64,000 bases of DNA, taken from Nocardioides daphniae. Lineage in GTDB: Bacteria; Actinomycetota; Actinomycetes; Propionibacteriales; Nocardioidaceae. The notes beneath the pieces were generated by a model. That model had not been told where the DNA came from. It ran no database searches and worked only from the letters and a program-made list of their open reading frames with translations. The position numbers and the translations under genes are program-made. Positions within the stretch are counted from its first letter, which is position 1, and each line of letters opens with the position of its first letter. The DNA lies in assembly GCF_004777465.1 (NCBI RefSeq), contig NZ_CP038462.1, forward strand, positions 2,108,001-2,172,000, given 5' to 3'. Shown piece by piece: positions 57,501 to 64,000 of the stretch.

Positions 57501-57807
57501 ACTTCTCACTCCGCCCCCGTGCTAGGCCCACCGGATACTTCGCACGCGTCACCTCAAGCTTGTCAAGCACAATCTGATCGGGGTCGAGCCCGAAATGCAT
57601 CGCCAGTAGGTGGCAGTAGGTCAGGACGTCTGCCAGCTCGCCGGTCACATCCTCTTGATCGCCTTCAGCGGACCACTGAAAGCACTCAAGGAGCTCGGCA
57701 GCTTCTATGACTATGCTCTTGGCCAAGTTTTCAGGAGTGTGGAACTGCCGCCACTCCCGCTCCGCCATGAATTCGCGAAGGGCCGTCGGGACGGAATGTG
57801 CAGACAT
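57481..57807 (-). CDS. MazG-like nucleotide pyrophosphohydrolase
   Basis: 108 residues: FMAEREWRQFHTPENLAKSI, the metal-binding EAAELLECFQWSAEG (ExxE) and ELADVLTYCHLLAMH (ExxD), ending in KYPVGLARGRSEKYDRLSD. All-alpha NTP pyrophosphatase fold. It is the first gene of a two-gene operon with the GIY-YIG/DUF2075 protein. MazG-type enzymes deplete or clean dNTPs or alarmones, and several occur in phage-defence contexts; that link is inference here. Confidence 0.85.
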   Translation of the reverse strand: MSAHSVPTALREFMAEREWRQFHTPENLAKSIVIEAAELLECFQWSAEGDQEDVTGELADVLTYCHLLAMHFGLDPDQIVLDKLEVTRAKYPVGLARGRSEKYDRLSD

Positions 57808-57879
57808 GAACGTCACTGTACTGATACCGAGCGCCTGAGCTGACGCTCTTGGGTCTCCGAGGCACAGCCGACAAGACCT

Positions 57880-58284
57880 TCAACCCGCCAGGAACGAGAA
57901 CCGCACCTCTCGCTCCGCGTTGTCGACGTTGAGGTCGACCAGGCAGATGCTCTGCCACGTGCCGAGCGCGAGCCGACCGCCGAGCACCGGCACACTGGCG
58001 TACGGCGGAATCAGCGCCGGCATGACGTGGGAGCGGCCGTGCCCACGGGAGCCGTGGCGGTGGAGCCACCGGTCGTCGACGGGCAGCAGGTCGCGCAGGG
58101 CAGCCAGCAGGTCGTCGTCGGAGCCGGCGCCGGTCTCGAGGATCGCAATCCCCGCGGTGGCGTGCGGGACGAAGACGTGCAGCAGTCCGTCACCGCGACC
58201 GGCGACCCAGCTCGCGACGTCGGAGGTCAGGTCCAGGACGCGCTCGACGTCGCCGGTGCGGTAGTGCTTCACGTGCGAGTCCAT
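57880..58284 (-). CDS. YjbQ family protein
   Basis: 134 residues of the UPF0047/YjbQ fold: VLDLTSDVASWVAGRGDGLL, HVFVPHATAGIAILETGAGS, HRHGSRGHGRSHVMPALIPP, LALGTWQSICLVDLNVDNAE. Some family members show thiamine phosphate synthase activity. The trio of His residues and the Asp/Glu are in place. Transcribed separately; the downstream 72 nt separate it from the MazG-like gene. Confidence 0.9.
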   Translation of the reverse strand: MDSHVKHYRTGDVERVLDLTSDVASWVAGRGDGLLHVFVPHATAGIAILETGAGSDDDLLAALRDLLPVDDRWLHRHGSRGHGRSHVMPALIPPYASVPVLGGRLALGTWQSICLVDLNVDNAEREVRFSFLAG

Positions 58285-58328
58285 CCCACCATCGTGACAG
58301 GTGGCCCGAACGACGGACGGCGCTGACG

Positions 58329-60204
58329 TCAGTGCGCCAGTGCGGCGGTCGTGACCTCGGTCCGCCGGAGGCGCCGGTGCAGGCTCAGCGCCCGCAGCGC
58401 CGACAGGATCGCGAGCAGGTCGACGACCTCCTGCAGCAGCGCCCCGGCCACGGCCGGCAGGTGGCCGAACGCAGCCACCATCATCAGCCCGATCGAGATG
58501 ACGATGCCCATCCAGATCGACTGCAGGGCGATCTTCACCGTGCCGCGCGAGACCTCGACGACGTCGGCGACCCGGAGAGGTCGTCGGAGGTGACCACCGC
58601 GGAGGCCGACTCACTGGCCGCGGTCGCTCCACGCCCGGCCATCGCGATGCCGACGTCGGCGGCGGCCAGCACCGGGGCGTCGTTGATGCCGTCGCCCACC
58701 ATCATCACCGGACGCGGCTGCAGGGAGGCGACGACGTCGACCTTGCCCTGCGGCGTGGTCTCGGCGTGCACCGTGGTGATGCCGATGCCGTCAGCCACCG
58801 ACCTGGCGGTCGGGGCGACGTCACCGGTGACGAGCACGAACTCGCTCGCGCCGAACGAACGCAGCCGCTCGATGGTGTGGCGGGCGTGCTCACGCACCGG
58901 GTCGGAGAGCACGATGACTCCGGCGAGCTCGTCGTCGACGGCGACGTAGACGGCCGTCTCCCCCGCCTCCAGCGTGGGCCGCGCCAGGGCGCCGACGACC
59001 TCCTCGACGAAGGCCGGCTTGCCGACCCGCACCTGCTCGCCGTTGCCCAGGACGGCCAGGACGCCGTTGGTCGCCATCTCCTCGGCCTCCAGCACCGTGG
59101 GCAGGTCCAGCTGCCGGCCGTGCGCCGCCTCGACGACGGGCGCCGCGAAGACGTGCACCGAGTACTGCTCGGCGGCGCCGCCGCAAGCCTCAGGACGTCT
59201 TCCGCGGAGCGGGCACCCGGCTCGATCCGGCTCACCGTCGGTCGCCCCTGGGTCAACGTGCCGGTCTTGTCGAACGCCACCGACCGGACCCCGGCCAACG
59301 TCTCGAGGGCGCCGCCCTCCTTGATGATCACGTTGAGCTTCGCCGCCGAGCTCATGCCGCCCATGAAGGCCACCGGCGCCGCGATCAGCAACGGGCACGG
59401 GGTGGCGACCACGAGCACCTCGGCGAAGCGCACCGGGTCACCGCTCAGCCACCACGCGATGCCGGCGATCAGGAGCGAGACGGCCGTGAAGGGCACGGCG
59501 TACCGGTCGGCCAGACGCACCATCGGCGCGCGCGACGAGACCGCGGCCTCGACCAGCTGCACGATCGTGGCGTACTGCGACTCCCCCGCCGTCCTCGTGG
59601 CCCGCATCGTGAAGGTGGCGGTGCCGTTCATCGTGCCCGACAGCAGCGCCGCCCCGGCGTCGTACGTCACCGGCACGGGCTCGCCGGTCACCGACGACTC
59701 GTCGATGACGGCGCGCTCGGAGAGCAGCACCCCGTCGACGGGCAGGATCTCCGAGGAACGGACCAGCAGCGCGTCGCCGACCTCGACCTCGCCTCGACCG
59801 GGATCTGCACGACCTCGCCGCTGCCCGGCGTGATGCGCATGGCGTACGCCGGTGCCCGGTTGAGCAGGGTGTCGAGCTCGCGCGAGGCCTGCCGCGCCGC
59901 CCACGCCTCCACCGCCTCACCGCGGTGAGCATCACCGCGATGATCAGCCCGGCGACGTACTCCCCACGGCCAACGTCGCGCCCATGGCGATCATCGCCAG
60001 GATGTCGAGGCCCCAGTGGCCCTCCATCAGGTCGCGCACCATCTCGACCGCGGTGACCGCGATGACGATCCCGAGCACCACGAAGGCGGTCAGCGCCAGT
60101 GCCGCAGGCTGGTCGAGGGCCCAGAGCACGACTCCCACGACGAGGCCGGCGACCGCGAGCAGGGTCAGCGCCCGCTGGATCCGGAAGGCGAAAGTCTCAG
60201 GCAC
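58329..60204 (-). CDS. P1B-type metal-transporting ATPase (five frameshifts)
   Basis: About 630 residues without an N-terminal HMA domain. Motifs: DESSVTGEPVPV (actuator region), VVATPCPLLIAAPVAFMGG (TPCP instead of the usual CPC or SPC, so the metal is uncertain), SVAFDKTGTLTQGRP (phosphorylated Asp), MMVGDGINDAPVLAAADVGI. Ends in two short helices. The frame breaks at about 59967, 59917, 59796, 59186 and 58573; each is repaired by one base in a short G/C run (for example VAVGEYVAGLIIAVMLT and DDLSRVADVVEVSRGTVKIA). GTG start at 60204. Five errors in 1.9 kb make this the worst gene of the window. Confidence 0.83.
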
Positions 60205-60291
60205 GCAGGTTTCCTTCGGTGCGGCGCCAGCACGGGCAGGCCCATGATGGCACCCGTCTCCGACGTCAGCGCACGGTCCTCAGCGCACGGT

Positions 60292-61269
60292 TCAGAGGAA
60301 CGCCTTCGCGAAGAGCTCGACCGAGCGCAGCCGCTCCTCCAACTGCGGGCCCTGGTGGGTGACGATGAGCTCGTCGACGCCGGTGCGGTCGACGAACTCG
60401 GTGACCTTCGAGGCAACCGCCTCGGGCGTCCCGGCCGCCGTGTAGGTCATCATCTGGTGCAGGTGCTGCGCCTGCGGGGTCGCGAGCAGCTGGTCGGCCT
60501 GCTCGTCGGTGTAGGAGACCCCCGGACGGACGAGCAGAGCCACGCGCTGGCGCATGATCTGCTGCAGCTGCCGGTCCGCGTCCTCCTGGCTGTCGGTGAC
60601 GACGACGTTGTAGCCGGCGATCACGTAGGGCTTCTCGAGCTGCTCCGACGGCGTGAACTCACGCCGGTAGAGCGCAATCGCCTCGTGCAGCGCGGCAGGG
60701 GCGAAGTGGGAGGCGAAGGCGTACGGGAGCCCCAGCGCCGCGGCCAGCCCGGCGCCGAAGAGCGACGACCCGAGGATGTAGAGCGGCACGTCGGTGCCCT
60801 TGCCCGGGTAGGCGTCCACGCCGGGGATGTGCGACTGCCCGCGCAGGAAGCCCTGGAGCTCGAGCACGTCCTGGGGGAAGGAGTCGGCGGAGGCGTTGGT
60901 ACGCCGCAGCGCACGCAGCGTGTTCTGGTCGCTGCCGGGCGCACGACCCAGCCCCAGGTCGATCCGTCCCGGGTGCAGGGACTCGAGGGTGCCGAACTGC
61001 TCCGCGATCGTCAGTGGGGAGTGGTTGGGCAGCATGACCCCGCCCGCACCGAGACGGATGCTCTCCGTGTGCGCCGCCACGTGGGCGATCAGCACCGAGG
61101 TCGCGGAGGAGGCGATGCCAGCCATGTTGTGGTGCTCGGCGTACCAGACCCTCCGGTAGCCGCTCCGCTCCGCCTGCTGCGCCAGGGCCACGGTGCCACC
61201 GAGGGCGTCGGCGACGCTCTGGTCACGCGCCACGGTCGCGAGGTCGAGGATCGAGACGGGGAGGGACAT
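60292..61269 (-). CDS. LLM-class flavin-dependent oxidoreductase (YhbW-like)
   Basis: 325 residues of the luciferase-like family, MsnO8/YhbW branch: [76 protein letters not shown] and the C-terminal [20 protein letters not shown]. Distinct from the 6779-7705 enzyme. Substrate unknown. A TTG one codon upstream is possible, but the ATG is favoured. Confidence 0.9.
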   Translation of the reverse strand: MSLPVSILDLATVARDQSVADALGGTVALAQQAERSGYRRVWYAEHHNMAGIASSATSVLIAHVAAHTESIRLGAGGVMLPNHSPLTIAEQFGTLESLHPGRIDLGLGRAPGSDQNTLRALRRTNASADSFPQDVLELQGFLRGQSHIPGVDAYPGKGTDVPLYILGSSLFGAGLAAALGLPYAFASHFAPAALHEAIALYRREFTPSEQLEKPYVIAGYNVVVTDSQEDADRQLQQIMRQRVALLVRPGVSYTDEQADQLLATPQAQHLHQMMTYTAAGTPEAVASKVTEFVDRTGVDELIVTHQGPQLEERLRSVELFAKAFL

Positions 61270-61449
61270 CAAGGGCCTTTCGTCGACACGACGACGCGGG
61301 AACGCGCCGTCACGGGGTCAACGCCTGCACGCCGCGAATCCATCCCGGTGCGCCGATTTTGCGGTGGCTCTGCTGAACTCGGCGACGGCTGTCGGTGGGT
61401 CCGGCTAATGTGAGCGCCGTCCAGACCACAGGCGAGACGGGGAGCACCC

Positions 61450-62661
61450 ATGGGACTCATTCAGGCAGCGATCGGGGCCATCGGCGGAAGCCTCGCCGAC
61501 CAGTGGAAGGACTTCTACACGGTTCCGGACGGCCTGGCGCCCACCGCAGCTCTCTTCGCTGCTGCCCCGCGCGGCACCAACGCCGGCCGGGGGTCGAACA
61601 CCAAGGCCTCCGACGGCGTCATCACCAACGGCAGCAAGATCGTCGTCCCCGAGGGCTACGGCCTGGTCCTGATGCAGGACGGCGCGATCACCGGCTTCGC
61701 AGCCGAGGCCGGCGCGTACGAGTGGAACTCGGACGCCCAGGACTCCACCTCGATCTTCGCCGGTCACGGCATCGTCAGCCCGCTCATCACCACCTCGTGG
61801 GAGCGCTTCAAGTTCGGCGGCCGCCCCAGTGCGCAGCAGCGTGCCTACTTCGTGGCGCTCAAGGAGATCCCGAACAACCGCTTCGGCACCCAGTCGGAGA
61901 TCTACTGGGACGACGCCTACATGAACGCCCAGGTCGGGGCGGTCACCCGCGGCACCTACACGCTCCGGATCACCGACCCGATCCTCTTCGTCAAGGCCTG
62001 GGTGCCGGCCTCCTACCTCGAGCCCGGACGCGTCTTCGACTTCACCGACATCGACAACGACGCCGCCTCGCAGCTGTTCAACGAGGTCGTCGGCTCGCTC
62101 GCGCCCGCCTTCTCGATGTACACGAACGACCCCTCCAAGGGAAACCGGATCACCAAGATCCAGCAGGACTCGGTCGGCTTCGCGCAGAGTCTCTCCGCCG
62201 CCGTGGAGAGCAACTACCAGTGGAGCACCGGGCGTGGCCTGGAGATCGTCTCGGTGGCGATCGTGTCGATCGAGTACGACGAAAACACCCGTGAGCTGCT
62301 GCGCAACGTCCAGCGTGCCGACGCGCTCTCCGGCGCCCGCGGCAACTCCAACCTCCAGGCCTCGGTCGCCGCAGGCTTCGAGTCGGCCGGCGAGAACGCC
62401 GGCCCCGGCGGCCTCATCGGGATGGGCATGGCCGCTGGCTCGGCCGGCATCGGCGGGCTCCAGCAGCCCGTGCCCGGCGTCGGTGGCCAGTCGACTCCGG
62501 CAGCCCCCGCTGCTCCCCCGGCCCCTGCCGCGCCGGCCGCGGCCGCGCCGGCAGCCGAGGACCCGGTCGCCGTGCTGACCCGCGCGAAGCAGATGCTCGA
62601 CGCCGGGTTGATCACCCAGGAGGACTACGACGCGGCAAAGGCCAAGGCCCTGGGCCTCTGA
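61450..62661 (+). CDS. SPFH-domain protein with C-terminal SHOCT motif
   Basis: 403 residues. N-terminal amphipathic IQAAIGAIGGSLADQWKDFY, then an SPFH-like (virion-core/YdjI) domain: GSKIVVPEGYGLVLMQDGAI, ERFKFGGRPSAQQRAYFVAL, GTYTLRITDPILFVKAW. A Pro/Ala linker leads to a SHOCT helix at the end (RAKQMLDAGLITQEDYDAAK). Likely a membrane-associated scaffold. Followed 19 nt later by a zinc-ribbon protein and then a third gene (GTGA overlap), forming a conserved-looking operon. Confidence 0.85.
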   Translation: MGLIQAAIGAIGGSLADQWKDFYTVPDGLAPTAALFAAAPRGTNAGRGSNTKASDGVITNGSKIVVPEGYGLVLMQDGAITGFAAEAGAYEWNSDAQDSTSIFAGHGIVSPLITTSWERFKFGGRPSAQQRAYFVALKEIPNNRFGTQSEIYWDDAYMNAQVGAVTRGTYTLRITDPILFVKAWVPASYLEPGRVFDFTDIDNDAASQLFNEVVGSLAPAFSMYTNDPSKGNRITKIQQDSVGFAQSLSAAVESNYQWSTGRGLEIVSVAIVSIEYDENTRELLRNVQRADALSGARGNSNLQASVAAGFESAGENAGPGGLIGMGMAAGSAGIGGLQQPVPGVGGQSTPAAPAAPPAPAAPAAAAPAAEDPVAVLTRAKQMLDAGLITQEDYDAAKAKALGL

Positions 62662-62680
62662 CCGACCGACGACGACCACC

Positions 62681-63919
62681 ATGACCGAGAGCGCCGGCGT
62701 GCCCGACGACGCGTCCGTCGTCCCCGACCCGGGGGCGGCGGCCGCGGCAGCGTCGGCACCACCGGTCATCGACACCGCCAACCAGCGGCTCGACGACGGC
62801 GTCAACCGGTGCCCGAAGTGCGGGGCCACCGAGATCCAGCTGCGGGTCTCCACCGGCCTTCTCATCTGCCTCTTCTGCCGGCACGAGTGGGCCGAGGCAC
62901 ACCTCGAGCCGATCGTCGCGGGCGAGGGTTCGCTGCGCGACCTGGTCGGCACGGTCATCACCTCCGGCGCCGCCGACATCGTCGCCGACGCCGGGATGCT
63001 CACGATGAAGTGCTCCGGCTGCGGCGCCGAGGTCGTGGTCAACACGTCCGAGGCCACCTCCTCGCGGTGCCACTGGTGTCGTCACGTCCTCACCGTCAAC
63101 GAGCAGGTCCCCAACGGGGCCGTGCCCGACGCCGTGCTGCCCTTCAGCGTGACCCGCGACCAGGCGGTCGAGCACATCCGGGCGTTCGCGAGCAGCCGTC
63201 GTACGTTCGCCCACCGCCAGTTCGTGAAGGAGTTCACCCCGGAGAACGTGGTCGGCGTCTACCTCCCCTACATGGTCGTGGACAGCAACGCGAGGGGCGA
63301 CGTCTACGGCATCGGCGAGATCAAGACGCGCCAGTACACGCGCGGCAGCGGCGACAACAAGACCACCGTGTACGACGCCGACGTGTACCGCATCGAGCGT
63401 CACGTCGACTTCACCGTCGACGACCTGACGCTGGAGTCGTCGACCGAGCGCGCCAACATGAACGCGTTCGTCAACACCAACAACGTCATCAACACGATCC
63501 TCCCCTTCGACACGAAGAACGCGGTGCAGTGGAACGCGAGCTACCTCGTGGGCTACACCTCCGAGCGACGTGACTCCGACGTCGCGGCGCTGGTTCCCGA
63601 GCTCGAGGACCAGCTGCTCTCGATCGCCCGCTCGGAGGCCCGCTCCTCGGTGCGGGCGTTCGACCGCGGTGTGCGCTGGGAGTTCGAACGGCTGACGGTC
63701 CACGGCACCCGCTGGGTCTCGATGTACCTCCCGGTGTGGCTCTACTCCTACTACCACGAGGAGCACGGCAAGGCGATGGTCCACTACATCGCCGTCAACG
63801 GTCGTACGGGCGAGACCATGGGCAGCATCCCCGTCTCGCAGTGGCGGCTCATCACGGCGGCGCTGGTCACCGGCACGTTCCTCGAAGGCATCGCCATCGG
63901 ATTGCTGGGGCTGTGGTGA
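62681..63919 (+). CDS. Zinc-ribbon membrane protein of the SPFH operon
   Basis: 412 residues. After an Ala-rich leader come two zinc ribbons (CPKCGATEIQ...CLFCRHEWAE and CSGCGAEVVV...CHWCRHVLTV), a long soluble part (AFASSRRTFAHRQFVKEFTP, GVYLPYMVVDSNARGDVYGI), and one C-terminal membrane helix (ITAALVTGTFLEGIAIGLLG). This architecture is usually annotated TFIIB-type zinc-ribbon-containing protein. Function unknown; it is the regular companion of YdjI-like SPFH proteins. Confidence 0.82.
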   Translation: MTESAGVPDDASVVPDPGAAAAAASAPPVIDTANQRLDDGVNRCPKCGATEIQLRVSTGLLICLFCRHEWAEAHLEPIVAGEGSLRDLVGTVITSGAADIVADAGMLTMKCSGCGAEVVVNTSEATSSRCHWCRHVLTVNEQVPNGAVPDAVLPFSVTRDQAVEHIRAFASSRRTFAHRQFVKEFTPENVVGVYLPYMVVDSNARGDVYGIGEIKTRQYTRGSGDNKTTVYDADVYRIERHVDFTVDDLTLESSTERANMNAFVNTNNVINTILPFDTKNAVQWNASYLVGYTSERRDSDVAALVPELEDQLLSIARSEARSSVRAFDRGVRWEFERLTVHGTRWVSMYLPVWLYSYYHEEHGKAMVHYIAVNGRTGETMGSIPVSQWRLITAALVTGTFLEGIAIGLLGLW

Positions 63920-64000
63920 CCGCCGCGCTCCTGTCGCTTGCTGCGTACGCCGTCGAGGTGCAAGCCGAGTCGGGGACGCCGTGGATCCTGCTCGCAGCCG
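63916..64000 (+). CDS. Start of a third operon protein, cut by the window end
   Basis: GTG at 63916 overlaps the previous stop as GTGA. The 28 visible codons read VTAALLSLAAYAVEVQAESG then TPWILLAA, a hydrophobic start, so probably a membrane protein. Translational coupling makes it part of the SPFH operon. Confidence 0.6.
   Translation, partial: MTAALLSLAAYAVEVQAESGTPWILLAA

Noticed and set aside
1970..59967. Reading the frameshifted genes as true pseudogenes or programmed frameshifts
   Set aside because: Too many, in unrelated essential genes, mostly in G/C runs without slippery heptamers plus downstream structure; sequence error explains them better.

Overview
The window is high-GC DNA with GTG/ATG starts, C/G-biased third codon positions and an actinobacterial gene complement: RNase J next to dapA, lipB-lipA followed by a DUF4191-type membrane protein, a lipoyl-rich SucB, a fused CydDC, and a GlnR operator at glnA. 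A Nocardioides-like member of the Propionibacteriales is the best guess. Genus is inferred from gene content and protein style, not from a marker gene.

Layout. 1-26640 is ordinary chromosome: the end of a cytochrome bd oxidase locus (cydB, cydDC), rnj-dapA, a flavin-type oxidoreductase, selO, a thyA-dfr-gntR-nudix operon, an acyltransferase, a gcvT/GNAT/phzF-type operon, pepA, sucB, lipB, lipA, a lipoprotein, an RDD protein and glnA. 26641-49821 is a stack of foreign DNA inserted at the 3' end of glnA. The last codons of glnA recur three times downstream (33118, 34918, 49806), and each recurrence is followed by a rho-independent-type hairpin. They divide the stack into three segments. Element 1 (6.5 kb) has integrase, excisionase, Rep, a modification-dependent (type IV) restriction protein and a Septu-like ATPase/HNH pair. 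Element 2 (1.8 kb) is cargo only: a two-gene module with a PIN-like nuclease candidate. Element 3 (14.9 kb) has no integrase: an N-methyl-amine oxidase/formaldehyde dehydrogenase operon, a PucR regulator, LtrA, UvrA2, a GlxA-type regulator, an NhaA-DsbA fusion, an IS3 scar and a truncated MFS gene. 49822-64000 returns to chromosome-like DNA: a stub of an ABC permease, putP and putA for proline use, a possible small defence patch (helicase tail, GIY-YIG/DUF2075 protein, MazG-like enzyme), YjbQ, a P1B-type ATPase, a second luciferase-like oxidoreductase, and an SPFH/zinc-ribbon/membrane-protein operon that runs off the end.

How things work together. glnA is preceded by a textbook double GlnR site, so its expression is nitrogen-controlled, and its 3' end serves as the landing site of the islands without loss of the GlnA C-terminus. 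Two elements carry different 11-bp-period repeat pairs near both ends (GTGCGCC pairs in element 1, ATACCGCA pairs in element 2). These look like arm-type sites of two different integrases. Element 3 looks oldest (decayed, distal) and element 1 youngest (has the recombination genes, proximal).

Data quality. About 20 conserved genes are broken by single-base indels, nearly all in short G or C runs, on both chromosome and islands (cydDC, gcvT, pepA, putA, the P-type ATPase and others). These look like sequencing or assembly errors rather than pseudogenes; I annotate each as one gene and give the break points. A second recurring theme is leaderless promoters: a TANNNT hexamer ends 6-7 nt before the start codon of at least nine genes, in the chromosome and in all three elements.
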